In this document: in pieces, positions 7,397 to 16,608 of the stretch
How the letters are laid out: every line of letters starts with the position of its first letter
Position numbering within the stretch: the first letter of the stretch is position 1
NCBI RefSeq assembly: GCF_042683165.1
Contig: NZ_JBHUIZ010000005.1
Location: forward strand, 1-64,000
Origin: Tigheibacillus halophilus
GTDB taxonomy: Bacteria > Bacillota > Bacilli > Bacillales > Amphibacillaceae
Reading direction: 5' to 3'
Length of the DNA stretch: 64,000 nt
Notes under the pieces: model-generated
Seen by the model: the letters and a program-made list of their open reading frames with translations, nothing else
Databases searched by the model: none
What the model was told of the DNA's origin: nothing
Program-made: the position numbers and the translations under genes

Positions 7397-9457
7397 TTAT
7401 TCTTTTTTATCTTCGTTAGCATCATTGTTTTTATCGGAGCCTTTATTCAAGTCTTCCAATCCCTTGGTGATTTTATTCAATCCTTCTTCCTCAGACTCGT
7501 CTTCCTTATCTTGTGACAGTTTAGCATCTGATTTTTTCTTTGCTGTCTCATAGGATTCAGGAGATTCGTTGTCTTCTTTCGACTGAATATTAACTTTAAC
7601 ATCACCATCAGCTTGGTCGCTGTCATATTCCGGCTCTGGAAGTACACCTTCATCAAACAATGATTTGATTTGCTTGGCATCCAGCGTTTCCACATCGAGC
7701 AATGTTTTCGCGATCAGTTCAAGCTGCTCTTTATGTTCAAGCAATATTTCTTTTGCACGACTGTAGCAGTCATTGATAATTTTTTGCATTTCCTTATCAA
7801 TTTCATAAGCAATGGTGTCACTATAGTTCTGCTCATTCTGAATATCGCGTCCAAGGAATACCTGACCGCCTCCGCCACTAAACTGAGTCGGACCGATTTT
7901 ATCACTCATCCCATACTCTGTAACCATTTTACGAGCAATACCTGTTGCCCGTTCAAAGTCATTGGAAGCGCCAGTGCTGACTTCTCCGAAATTGATTTCC
8001 TCTGATACACGGCCGCCAAGCAGTCCGGTGATTTTATCCATCAACTCCGGTTTCGTCATCATGTAACGATCTTCTCTAGGAAGCATGACAGCATAACCGC
8101 CAGCCTGGCCGCGTGGTACGATGGTTACCTTATGGACCATGTCTGCATCATCGAGTACCATGCCGATGACAGTGTGGCCACTTTCATGGTAAGCGACGAT
8201 ATTGCGTTCTTTTTCAGATACGACTCTGCTCTTCTTGGCAGTACCAGCAATTACACGATCGATGGCCTCGTCCACATCCAGCATACCAATTGTTTTCTTG
8301 TCTTGCCGCGCAGCTACCAGAGCGGCTTCATTAAGTAAGTTTTCCAAATCGGCACCGGAAAATCCAGGGGTGCGCATCGCAATTGTTTTCATATCCACTG
8401 ATTTATCCAGTGGTTTGTTCCTTGCATGCACTTTAAGTACAGCTTCACGGCCTTTGACATCCGGACGGTCTACGGTAATTTGACGGTCAAAACGTCCCGG
8501 ACGCAGCAATGCCGGGTCTAATATATCAGGGCGGTTTGTCGCGGCAATGATAATGATTCCTTCATTTCCGCCAAAACCATCCATCTCAACAAGCAGCTGA
8601 TTCAGTGTTTGTTCCCGCTCGTCATGACCGCCGCCTAATCCAGCACCGCGCTGGCGACCAACAGCATCGATCTCATCAATAAAGATGATACATGGGGAAT
8701 TTTTCTTCGCGTTTTCAAACAAGTCACGTACACGGGAAGCACCGACACCAACAAACATCTCTACGAAATCAGATCCGCTGATAGAGAAAAACGGTACACC
8801 GGCTTCACCTGCAACAGCTCGCGCTAGCAATGTTTTACCAGTACCAGGAGGTCCCACCAAAAGAACACCTTTTGGAATACGGGCACCCAAATCAGAGAAC
8901 TTGCGTGGATCTTTCAGAAATTCCACTACTTCCACAAGCTCCTGTTTTTCCTCATCGGCACCTGCAACATCTTTAAATCGTACTTTTTTCTTTTCTTCAC
9001 TATACATTTTCGCCTTGCTTTTGCCAAAATTCATCACTCGGCCGCCACCGCCGCCTTGTGCCTGGCTGAGCAGGAAGAAAATAAACAACCCTAAAATCAA
9101 GAAAGGGATGATTCCGGTCAAAAATGAAACCCATACACTCGGTTTTTCTTCTTCTTTGACCTTCAGGACACTTTGGTCCATTCCTTTTTGCGTTATATCT
9201 TTAACAATCTCAGGGTTATCGGGTACTTGAGCAACAAACTGCTTGCTTCCCTTCTCCAACTCACCTGTGATGCGCATGATGCCATTGGAAGGCTGCATCG
9301 TCATTTTTTTGATTTCGCCATTATCCAACGCCTGCGTAAATTGTTTTACGTTATATTCTTTTGCCTGATCACCTTGTCCATTAAATACTCCAATCACACC
9401 GATAACAACCAATAGAAGGAGTAAATAAAAGAAAGTATTCCGAAATATCCGGTTCAT
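7397..9457 (-). CDS. ftsH: membrane-bound ATP-dependent zinc protease FtsH
   Basis: Degrades misfolded membrane proteins and short-lived regulators. In B. subtilis it is needed for normal sporulation. The 686-residue protein has a TM helix near 8-25, an extracytoplasmic loop, a second TM near 110-130, Walker A GPPGTGKT (near 203), Walker B IIFIDEIDAVGRQ, the second region of homology (TNRPDILDPALLRPGRFDR), and the zinc site HESGH near 425. The last about 70 residues are unusually rich in D, E, K and S, a soluble tail of a type often seen in this group. ATG 9457 follows GGAGG by 9 bases. A TTG six bases upstream is a worse start. Confidence 0.98.
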   Translation of the reverse strand: MNRIFRNTFFYLLLLLVVIGVIGVFNGQGDQAKEYNVKQFTQALDNGEIKKMTMQPSNGIMRITGELEKGSKQFVAQVPDNPEIVKDITQKGMDQSVLKVKEEEKPSVWVSFLTGIIPFLILGLFIFFLLSQAQGGGGGRVMNFGKSKAKMYSEEKKKVRFKDVAGADEEKQELVEVVEFLKDPRKFSDLGARIPKGVLLVGPPGTGKTLLARAVAGEAGVPFFSISGSDFVEMFVGVGASRVRDLFENAKKNSPCIIFIDEIDAVGRQRGAGLGGGHDEREQTLNQLLVEMDGFGGNEGIIIIAATNRPDILDPALLRPGRFDRQITVDRPDVKGREAVLKVHARNKPLDKSVDMKTIAMRTPGFSGADLENLLNEAALVAARQDKKTIGMLDVDEAIDRVIAGTAKKSRVVSEKERNIVAYHESGHTVIGMVLDDADMVHKVTIVPRGQAGGYAVMLPREDRYMMTKPELMDKITGLLGGRVSEEINFGEVSTGASNDFERATGIARKMVTEYGMSDKIGPTQFSGGGGQVFLGRDIQNEQNYSDTIAYEIDKEMQKIINDCYSRAKEILLEHKEQLELIAKTLLDVETLDAKQIKSLFDEGVLPEPEYDSDQADGDVKVNIQSKEDNESPESYETAKKKSDAKLSQDKEDESEEEGLNKITKGLEDLNKGSDKNNDANEDKKE

Positions 9458-9493
9458 TGCCAACCTCCTCCCAAACGGGAAAAACTATATAGT

Positions 9494-9523
9494 ATCGTAC
9501 CATAGTGAAAACTTGGTTTACAA
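9494..9523 (-). promoter_or_regulatory. probable ftsH promoter
   Basis: Minus strand: TTGTAA (9523-9518), 18 bp, TACGAT (9499-9494), 37 bp before the start codon. The match is moderate. Confidence 0.45.
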
Positions 9524-9602
9524 CTAATATCGCTTATTATTACCACAATATTGCAGGATAATTTCAAATGTATTCACCACTGTTTTGTTTCGCTTGAATT
9601 GA

Positions 9603-10151
9603 TTATTCTTCTCCACCGTAAATTTCTGGTTTTAAAACACCGATATATGGCAGGTTGCGATACTTTTCATCGTAGTCCAACCCATAGCCGACCACAAATT
9701 CACTTGGGACTTCAAATCCTACAAGATCCGCTTTAATATTGGCGGTGCGGCCCGATGGCTTATCCAGCAGTGTGACAATCTTGATTGATTTCGCTTTGCG
9801 GTACTTGAACAGGTCGACCAGATAGCTCAGTGTCAGACCGCTGTCGATGATATCCTCAATGATCAGCAGATCGCGGCCTTCTACTTTCGTATCCAGATCC
9901 TTGACGATTTTAACTTCTCCGGAAGACTTTGTACTTTTACCGCCATAGCTGGAAACATCCATGAAATCCATTTCCACATGTGTGTCAATTTGTCTGAGCA
10001 GATCCGACATGAAAGGCAATGCACCTTTTAAAACACCAATGACAAGTGGGAATTTACCCTCATATTCTTTTGTCAGCTGTTCACCAAGCTCCTTGCATTT
10101 TGCATAGATCTCTTCTTCTGAGACAAGTATTTCCTTGATTTCGTTACGCAC
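9603..10151 (-). CDS. hpt: hypoxanthine-guanine phosphoribosyltransferase
   Basis: Purine salvage: joins hypoxanthine or guanine to PRPP. The 182-residue PRTase has GVLKGALPFMSDLL near 44, the PRPP-binding motif LLIIEDIIDSGLTLSYL near 98, and KPSGRTANIKADLVGFEVP. The open frame runs on upstream into tilS, but homology and AGGAGGG 8 bases before a GTG fix the start at 10151. That leaves a 2-bp gap to tilS, so the two are coupled. In B. subtilis HprT binds TilS as well. Confidence 0.96.
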   Translation of the reverse strand: MRNEIKEILVSEEEIYAKCKELGEQLTKEYEGKFPLVIGVLKGALPFMSDLLRQIDTHVEMDFMDVSSYGGKSTKSSGEVKIVKDLDTKVEGRDLLIIEDIIDSGLTLSYLVDLFKYRKAKSIKIVTLLDKPSGRTANIKADLVGFEVPSEFVVGYGLDYDEKYRNLPYIGVLKPEIYGGEE

Positions 10152-10153
10152 CG

Positions 10154-11563
10154 TTATTTCCCTCCTGATGATGTATCTCTTCTGTATTGCATTTGAATCA
10201 TAGATTGATTTGCAGTTGGATTTCCGCCCTCTGCTTTTTTTAGACCTATTAGCCAAAGTATACGTCCCTGGTCATCGGTTACCAGCGGCCAAGTGCTGCG
10301 TGACTGGACAGGAATTTTTTCGTCGATGAAAATATCTTTGATTTTTTTGCTGCCATTGAGCTTCTTCCAGCTCATACGGTCTCCTGGCAGTCGCGTGCGC
10401 ACATGCAACGGCAAAGTAATATGATCTGTTGTGCAAATATATGTATAATCATCTTCAGAATTTGTGTCATCAACAAAGTTTGTTATGATGACTGCCCCAT
10501 CTGGAAGAGTAATTTGTCCAGGAACCGTTAATTCATAATGAAAAGAGGATTTTTGAATAAGCTGCTGTGCTGGGAAATAACATGTGACACGCTGATAAGA
10601 TCTTTCCACTCTCAGCCCTTGAGGAAAATCTATTGCGGCTGTGCCTTGTTTACTTTTCAGCAAGCCCAAAAAGTTCGCCTCATGAACATATGTAAGTTTT
10701 TTTGGCAGACTTTGGTATAGATAGTTTAATATTAGATGATAGACCCTTCTTTGTAAAGCGGTTGGGTAGGAGAGAAAAGTATCGATTTCAAAAGAAGCCT
10801 TCAGATCTTTTTCCTCAAAGCGAACAACTGACTTCACCATTTTTTCAGCCTCTGCCTGCAAAAACATTTCATCTTCGTGCAATGTTTCACTTAAATGCTG
10901 CTGTGTCCTATGTATATGATGATTTTTCTCTTTTATCAACGGAATAAGATACTTCCGAAAATAATTTCTCGTATAATCCGTTTCATTATTGGAAGGATCC
11001 AATCTCCAACTTATACGGTTTATATGGCAATAAGTCTCGATTTGATCTTTTGTGACACATAGAAATGGGCGGATGATTTCGCCGCCTGCAAACTCCCGTT
11101 TCAGCGGAATTCCGGAGAATTGCTGCGCATCAGCCACACGGACAAGACGCATGAGCAATGTTTCCACTTGATCATCGCCATGATGGGCAAGGGCCAGATA
11201 GTCTGCAGCATAGCGTTCCATTTGTTCCTCGAAAAAACGATATCGCAGATCCCGGCATGCTTGTTGGGTGCCTTTGCCGGTGAGTTGCTTATACCCCTTG
11301 ACATCTACAGAACCGCCTGCGAATGCGATATCCCATTCCTTGCAAATTTCTTTGACAAACAGCAAGTCTTCTTTGCTTTGCTGCCCTCGCAGCTGATGAT
11401 CTACTGACACAGCGATCAGTCGCAGGTTCCACGTTTTTCTTTTCATGCATAGATAATGCAGCAAAGCCATGGAATCTGATCCGCCTGAAACGGCGATCAG
11501 AACGGTTGCGTTCTCAGTAAGAAGCTGTTTATTTTCAATAAATGCAGTTACTTCCTGTTCCAT
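10154..11563 (-). CDS. tilS: tRNA(Ile)-lysidine synthetase
   Basis: Attaches lysine to C34 of the CAU-anticodon tRNA-Ile so that it reads AUA; essential. The 469-residue product has the ATP pyrophosphatase P-loop SGGSDSMAL (near 26) and LALAHHGDDQVETLLMR (near 125). The C-terminal TilS domain near 370-450 contains LPGDRMSWKKLNGSKKIKDI. ATG 11563 has GGAG 9 bases upstream. The in-frame ATG at 11572 is directly next to that GGAG. Confidence 0.96.
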   Translation of the reverse strand: MEQEVTAFIENKQLLTENATVLIAVSGGSDSMALLHYLCMKRKTWNLRLIAVSVDHQLRGQQSKEDLLFVKEICKEWDIAFAGGSVDVKGYKQLTGKGTQQACRDLRYRFFEEQMERYAADYLALAHHGDDQVETLLMRLVRVADAQQFSGIPLKREFAGGEIIRPFLCVTKDQIETYCHINRISWRLDPSNNETDYTRNYFRKYLIPLIKEKNHHIHRTQQHLSETLHEDEMFLQAEAEKMVKSVVRFEEKDLKASFEIDTFLSYPTALQRRVYHLILNYLYQSLPKKLTYVHEANFLGLLKSKQGTAAIDFPQGLRVERSYQRVTCYFPAQQLIQKSSFHYELTVPGQITLPDGAVIITNFVDDTNSEDDYTYICTTDHITLPLHVRTRLPGDRMSWKKLNGSKKIKDIFIDEKIPVQSRSTWPLVTDDQGRILWLIGLKKAEGGNPTANQSMIQMQYRRDTSSGGK

Positions 11564-11601
11564 GTTGTCCATCTCCGAAGTGCTTGATTATATTAACTTT
11601 T

Positions 11602-11631
11602 ATTGTATCATAATGTTTTCTCTTTTGTCCT
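11602..11631 (-). promoter_or_regulatory. possible tilS-hpt promoter
   Basis: Minus strand: AGGACA (11631-11626), 18 bp, TACAAT (11607-11602). The -10 is good, the -35 poor. Confidence 0.4.
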
Positions 11632-11762
11632 AATCCACAGGCTTGATTAGACTTTTAAACCGCAATTCATCAGCCCGAAAAAGCATTTGGACTGCCATTT
11701 TTCTCCGAAAATCATATGATCAGGATTCACAAGATGCATTATTTCGTAACTGCTGCATTTTT

Positions 11763-12680
11763 TCATGAAAGGAATAGTGAAAACACATAATATATACTCG
11801 AAATAATAGAAATTCCCACAAGCTCTCCTGTAAAGGATAAAGACATACGATTACCTTGCTTCCCTTTTCTTTGCCGCATATGGTGAATGATTTCGCTGAC
11901 TTCTTGCCTCATTTGTGCGCTAGTCTGATAGTTCCCTTGCAGTGCCTTTTGTAAAGCTGGCCTGTACATACGCAAATCCGGGGCTTCATACAGCTTTTTC
12001 ATCAATTGCTGCTGTGGATGTTTCCCTTTTTCAAAGCGTCTTGGATAGCAAAGACTGAGGAATACCATAGCAAATGCGAATAAATCATAACCAGGCTCAG
12101 CTTTACGGGTACCCATTTCCCAGTAACCCCGGTCATAAAACTCACTGTATTCCTTGATCGCGCGACCAATTTGAGTTGTTCCGCCGACATCAATCCAGCG
12201 AAGTTTTGTCGGCGACGATGCCACCAGCAGGTTTTCCTCTTTCAGATCCCCGAAAATCCAGCCAGCTTGATGCAGTTTCTCCAAATCATCCAGCAGCTGC
12301 AACATGAACACACCTATCCATTCTTTGCCGTTATGCTGTAAAAAATGTTGTAAGGCTTGTCCACGAATATACTCCATGACATAAAAGGTGAATGTTCCTC
12401 CATTTGAGCTGGCCCAATCGTCTACATCCATTAAAGAAGGCCCAAGATTTACCCCCTGGACCTTGTGCAGTGATTTGAGAACATTGACTTCCATCATCAT
12501 CGATGTGCTTTTATCACTGATCTTCAATGCCGCTTCTTTTTGATTAATCGTACATAGATAGACGCTGCCAATAGCTCCGCTGCCCAGTTTGCGCCTGATG
12601 ACATATTCATTATGATGCCATTTACCGCGGATCCGGGTCCCCGGTGCGATATCAAGCTTCTTCGATGTCTGATTCTTCAT
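11763..12680 (-). CDS. yabT: membrane-anchored Hanks-type Ser/Thr kinase (YabT-like)
   Basis: A 305-residue protein kinase fold: glycine loop RKLGSGAIGSVYLC near 30-43, ATP-binding Lys in AALKISD, catalytic FGDLKEENLLV near 143-153 (GDLK in place of HRDLK), and a DVGG where DFG is expected. The C-terminal hydrophobic helix (about 283-303) anchors it with the kinase domain in the cytoplasm. In B. subtilis YabT is a DNA-activated kinase active in sporulation that phosphorylates RecA. B. subtilis YabT is longer (about 338 aa). The start overlaps the yabS 3' end by 29 bp, so the two are coupled. Confidence 0.9.
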   Translation of the reverse strand: MKNQTSKKLDIAPGTRIRGKWHHNEYVIRRKLGSGAIGSVYLCTINQKEAALKISDKSTSMMMEVNVLKSLHKVQGVNLGPSLMDVDDWASSNGGTFTFYVMEYIRGQALQHFLQHNGKEWIGVFMLQLLDDLEKLHQAGWIFGDLKEENLLVASSPTKLRWIDVGGTTQIGRAIKEYSEFYDRGYWEMGTRKAEPGYDLFAFAMVFLSLCYPRRFEKGKHPQQQLMKKLYEAPDLRMYRPALQKALQGNYQTSAQMRQEVSEIIHHMRQRKGKQGNRMSLSFTGELVGISIISSIYYVFSLFLS

Positions 12681-13386
12681 TTTCCCTGAAGCTCCTTAGC
12701 AGGCTCTTTTTACTAAATTGATAAATCGCCTCGCGCAATGCAGGCCCCGTTGGCGTAACGCCTCCACTTGTCAGCTTTGGGAACACGCTGGAAATATTGT
12801 CGAGTCCGGGAGACCAGTCAAGCACCTTCTGGATATCCTTCCTGCGGCCAGGGAAGCTGAAAATGGAAAAACGGTTGCGCCCGATACGTGCGTTCAAGCT
12901 AATAGACAAATCAATTAATGCTTCCTTGACTGTCGGCAGCTTGTCCCGCATGCTGGCGCTGGTGTCAACCAATACCACGACTTCCAGGTCACATGTCTCA
13001 CCCAGATCCTCCACTACCTCCATGATTTCCCCGCGTTTATCCGGAGCAAGATCCTCCATCGTCTGGCCGGGCCCCAGTATTTGTTTGAGCTCTGAATTGA
13101 CAAATCCCTGCAATGTCTGTGTCATCGCTTGTTTGGTCACCATTTGTACGGTTTGAGAGAGCGTTTGTGTATATACGAGCTGGCTTACTCCCCCGCCTGA
13201 TAACGCGATCTGTTCAACCTCTTCAAGCCCCTGTGGTTGTTCAGTCTGATCGTCCGCCAGAATACCGATGACATTAACAGAAATTCCTTGTTCAAAAGCT
13301 AACGCCGCCACCGCTGAGGGATCCTCCCCTTTATTTGAGCAGCCGTCTGTCAGCAATAAAATCTGTTTCAACGTACCTTTTTTCAT
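12652..13386 (-). CDS. yabS: VWA-domain protein (YabS-like)
   Basis: A 244-residue protein with von Willebrand factor A features: QILLLTDGCSNKGEDPSAVA near the start and VVLVDTSASMRDKLPTVKEA (about 145-164), the latter a DxSxS metal-ion site. TSGGVTPTGPALREAI is the second conserved loop. Function is unknown in B. subtilis. It sits between spoIIE and yabT, a constant arrangement in Bacillaceae that suggests a role in sporulation. Confidence 0.88.
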   Translation of the reverse strand: MKKGTLKQILLLTDGCSNKGEDPSAVAALAFEQGISVNVIGILADDQTEQPQGLEEVEQIALSGGGVSQLVYTQTLSQTVQMVTKQAMTQTLQGFVNSELKQILGPGQTMEDLAPDKRGEIMEVVEDLGETCDLEVVVLVDTSASMRDKLPTVKEALIDLSISLNARIGRNRFSIFSFPGRRKDIQKVLDWSPGLDNISSVFPKLTSGGVTPTGPALREAIYQFSKKSLLRSFRENEESDIEEA

Positions 13387-13470
13387 TTAAACCACCTCCA
13401 GGCAAATTCCACTAACAGCATCACCAAAAAATTAATGGAATATACCCGGATTTGGGGACCATCCCGCTGC

Positions 13471-15909
13471 TCAGCTTGGAATGTCGATAGCTGACCACTG
13501 TGGTATATGTTTCTCTACTTTGGCAACGAGTACAGTCATATCGTCCTCGATAGCTCCAGATTGGGTGCGGACCACCTCTTCAAGCAGCAGGTCAGCGATT
13601 TCTTGCGGATCATTTGTTTTGATTTCTCTCAGTTTGCGCTTAATCCAGATATCTGTGTTTTCTACATGTTTCGGTCCTTCAAAAATACCGTCACTCATCA
13701 TGATCAGAATATCACCGCTCATCAACTGCTCATTGACAATATCCACTTCGAACTCTCTGATGATCCCCATCGGAAGATTACTCGCCTCAATTTCAAACAG
13801 TCTGTCACCTCGTTTGACATAGCTTGGTGCCGTTCCGATCTTTAAAAAACGCGCATGAGCATTATGCAAATTGATCATTGCCAAATCCAGCGTCGCAAAC
13901 ATCTCATCCGTTGTACGCAATGATAAAATGGAATTGATTGATTTAATTGCAACCTTTTCCGGTATGCCCGTCTGCAAAATTTGCTGGAGCAAGCGCAAGG
14001 TTTCCCTGCTCTCCTCATTCGCTCTGCTGCCATTGCCCATCCCATCACTGATAGCCATCGCGTATTTTCCTTCACCCAGCTCCATGGTTGTGTAGCTATC
14101 ACCTGAAATGAGGCCCCCTCCTTTAGCAGCATTCGCAATACCTGTTTGTACGACAAATTCTTTAGCCGATCCGAATTTCAAAAAGGAGTATCCATTTGGA
14201 AACGGTGAAATCTCTTCATATTTAACAACAATCAATTCGTGCAGAATTTCCGTCAAGACTGGTGCGATCAATTTTGGACCTTCCCCATGGTAATCATAAA
14301 AAGAGAGGCTCATTTCGATATCGACATTACCTTTTTCCAAACGGAAGATATCCAATTTTTCAAGCTCCAGCCCCATATGATCTAAGGCGTGGATGATTTG
14401 CATTTCCTGTTTTTCATGATGTTCTCTCTCTTTCAAAATTTCACTGGCGAAATCATCCATCACTTCAGACACTCCCTGTAATTGCTCAGCGACAAGACGT
14501 TTGCTTTCCAGTACTTGCTGTTTTAATTTACGGTTGGCTTCTAAATAGGAAGCCTCTTCCGTCATCTTATCAAGCACCTTTTTTGATTTGACGCAGTGAC
14601 TGGCAAAATCTTTATATGTGAAATGATTCGGTGGTTTATTTGCCACCAGATCATCTTTGATATTTTCTAATAAGGAATATGTTTTATCGAATTGCTGCTG
14701 CCAGCATCGTTCCTTCATAAAACAATTTTGGCAGGTCTTTTCTGCCACCCGGCTCAGGAAATAATCGGTTTCTTTCCGCGCTTCATTTTCCTCAAGATCA
14801 GGTGAATCAGCGGTCATGAAACTTTTCGACAGCGCTTCAAAAACATCGGAAAATTGTTCAACCCGTTTGGCGGTAACATTGCGCACCTTCTGTAAGTACT
14901 GCTCCTGCTCATTGGCATTCTCTTCTGTACCCGGAATATATTTAGCCAGTTTATGAAACCATTTTGCCGGTGTGAGGAGGAACATGGCGGCAGCAGCAAT
15001 TGATTCTGCAAAGGATGCCGCCAGCCCTTCTGTTCCGCCATAAATACTGATGAGCAACGTACCCGCAAGTAAACCGACCGCCACCCCGGCTTTCTTCCCT
15101 TCTTTCAGCAGCCCGCCAAGCAATCCGGAAAATGCAAGCAGACTCATTTGATAAATATTGACCACATTGGCTAATGATAAGATGAGTCCGGCAACCACCC
15201 CGACGGTGGAACCGATTGCCGCGCCCCCTATGTATGCCAGGACCAGCACAAAATAACGGGAAAAAACCTGCTCAATAGAAGCACCGTAAATTTCCCAGCC
15301 AATCATTCCTGTCAGAATGGAAGCGATTAAAATGATTATGCAAACAATTTCTTCATTTTTTAAGGTAGGTTTATATCTTTTTGGTGATATCAGTGGAACA
15401 CTTTGCATAAATATCAATACTAGCAGCATTCCCAGGACCCCTTCGACTGACAGCAGCATCCATTCATACGAAGTCAGTTTTCCTGTAAACGAATACGTAC
15501 AGATCCGAGCGACAGCAATAGCAGCAAACACCAAAAAAGGTATATAAAATTGTAATTTCTTCATATGCTTGCAAAGGCCTGCCAAAAACAGAAACGACAG
15601 CATGGAAAGCCCTACGTATACCCCTTGCGAAACGGATAGACTTAGCCCCCCTGCAAGCATAGCAATAATTGTTTTAGCAGCTTTATCCCGCTGCATAAAC
15701 CAAATGGTAGCTAAAAATGCGATGGTAAAAGGCGAAACCACTGACAAAATGACAGCCCTGGACAGCAAGAATGCAATGATGTAAAACAGCCATCCTTTTT
15801 CAAGAAAGACTGAATGTGCCTTCACTGCCATTTTGCTGGACATCCGATGCAGACTCGTCCTCTTTTCCTCCATTCGCTTTTTCTCCACTCCAGATATTGT
15901 ATCCATCAT
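13471..15909 (-). CDS. spoIIE: stage II sporulation protein E, PP2C phosphatase
   Basis: Dephosphorylates SpoIIAA-P at the asymmetric septum, releasing sigma-F in the forespore, and interacts with FtsZ. The 812-residue protein has about ten TM helices in the first 330 residues, a central FtsZ-binding/oligomerisation region with CQNCFMKERCW near 395, and a C-terminal PP2C domain with metal-binding aspartates in AISDGMGNGSRANEESR (near 615) and ILIMMSDGIFEG (near 745). Length is close to B. subtilis SpoIIE (827 aa). GGGAGG lies 8 bases before ATG 15909. Its promoter looks Spo0A-controlled. Confidence 0.98.
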   Translation of the reverse strand: MMDTISGVEKKRMEEKRTSLHRMSSKMAVKAHSVFLEKGWLFYIIAFLLSRAVILSVVSPFTIAFLATIWFMQRDKAAKTIIAMLAGGLSLSVSQGVYVGLSMLSFLFLAGLCKHMKKLQFYIPFLVFAAIAVARICTYSFTGKLTSYEWMLLSVEGVLGMLLVLIFMQSVPLISPKRYKPTLKNEEIVCIIILIASILTGMIGWEIYGASIEQVFSRYFVLVLAYIGGAAIGSTVGVVAGLILSLANVVNIYQMSLLAFSGLLGGLLKEGKKAGVAVGLLAGTLLISIYGGTEGLAASFAESIAAAAMFLLTPAKWFHKLAKYIPGTEENANEQEQYLQKVRNVTAKRVEQFSDVFEALSKSFMTADSPDLEENEARKETDYFLSRVAEKTCQNCFMKERCWQQQFDKTYSLLENIKDDLVANKPPNHFTYKDFASHCVKSKKVLDKMTEEASYLEANRKLKQQVLESKRLVAEQLQGVSEVMDDFASEILKEREHHEKQEMQIIHALDHMGLELEKLDIFRLEKGNVDIEMSLSFYDYHGEGPKLIAPVLTEILHELIVVKYEEISPFPNGYSFLKFGSAKEFVVQTGIANAAKGGGLISGDSYTTMELGEGKYAMAISDGMGNGSRANEESRETLRLLQQILQTGIPEKVAIKSINSILSLRTTDEMFATLDLAMINLHNAHARFLKIGTAPSYVKRGDRLFEIEASNLPMGIIREFEVDIVNEQLMSGDILIMMSDGIFEGPKHVENTDIWIKRKLREIKTNDPQEIADLLLEEVVRTQSGAIEDDMTVLVAKVEKHIPQWSAIDIPS

Positions 15910-15935
15910 GAATAAGCCCTCCCTCTTCTAGCATC

Positions 15936-15968
15936 ATTAAAACACAAATCAATTTCATAATTTGTCAA
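15936..15968 (-). promoter_or_regulatory. spoIIE promoter, Spo0A-type with 21-bp spacer
   Basis: Minus strand: TTGACA (15968-15963), 21 bp, TTTAAT (15941-15936). The over-long spacer is the known hallmark of the Spo0A-activated B. subtilis spoIIE promoter. On the plus strand the same -35 reads TTTGTCAAAA, one base from a 0A box (TGTCGAA). Confidence 0.75.
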
Positions 15969-15994
15969 AATAGATAGTCAAACATAATAAATCG

Positions 15995-16001
15995 TTCGAC
16001 G
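15995..16001 (-). promoter_or_regulatory. candidate 0A box upstream of spoIIE
   Basis: CGTCGAA on the minus strand matches 6 of 7 bases of the Spo0A box TGTCGAA, 27 bp upstream of the -35 element. Confidence 0.5.
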
Positions 16002-16194
16002 GCTTTTCATCAAGACAAGCAGTTTTTTACAAAGGTAGTCACTTTGCTGTCTATTTTTGCTGGGAAAATGCGGTTTTGCTATTGCGATACGTCTTACATT
16101 ACTTTATAAAGAGGACTCAGATGCCTGCCCACCCGGCTATATGAAGTGTGATATGAAAGATTTGAAGAAAAAGGGAGAACTTAAAATTTCTCTA

Positions 16195-16223
16195 TTGACA
16201 AGCTGTACCGCCTGTTGTATGAT
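16195..16223 (+). promoter_or_regulatory. tRNA-Met promoter
   Basis: TTGACA (16195-16200), 17 bp, TATGAT (16218-16223), about 20 bp before the tRNA. Near consensus. The rest of the 330-bp stretch between spoIIE and the tRNA shows nothing else I can name. Confidence 0.85.
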
Positions 16224-16242
16224 AATTTCTGTTGGCAAATTT

Positions 16243-16316
16243 GGCGGCGTAGCTCAGCTGGCGAGAGCGTACGGTTCATACCCGTGAGGTCGTGGGTTCG
16301 ATCCCCTCCGCCGCTA
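16243..16316 (+). tRNA. tRNA-Met (CAT anticodon, elongator type)
   Basis: A 74-base cloverleaf: acceptor GGCGGCG with CGCCGCT (G1-U72), D-arm GCTC/GAGC, anticodon loop TTCATAC, T-loop TTCGATC. CCA is not encoded. It matches the B. subtilis tRNA-Met between spoIIE and yabR. One T-stem pair (position 50-64) is U-U here, where B. subtilis has G-U. The companion tRNA-Glu of B. subtilis is missing. It is transcribed opposite to its neighbours. Confidence 0.95.
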
Positions 16317-16323
16317 TCATATA

Positions 16324-16367
16324 AGCATCTCTTTTCAAAACGGTTGTTTTGCATGGAGATGTTTTTT
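16324..16367 (+). terminator. tRNA-Met terminator
   Basis: Nested stems CATCTC/GAGATG and CAAAAC/GTTTTG followed by TTTTTTTAT. Confidence 0.75.
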
Positions 16368-16533
16368 TATTGGATAAAAAGTGCTTGCCAACAACTGGCA
16401 CACCTTCCTCTCTATTGGACTACCATACTGTTATATCGCTTTAGTATTGTGGGAAGAATCGGAATGTATATTAATGTTGCATACTTGTGTAGAATGAATG
16501 TCTTTCATGAGATTATTCTTTCACCCTGTAACC

Positions 16534-16569
16534 TGAAAAAAAGCAGATACCCTGTGAGGTATCTGCTTT
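16534..16569 (-). terminator. yabR terminator
   Basis: 11-bp perfect stem (16541-16551 with 16558-16568), 6-base loop, followed on the minus strand by a run of T. Confidence 0.85.
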
Positions 16570-16608
16570 GTATATATAATATAGAGCATTCCAATTAGAC
16601 AGCTGCTG

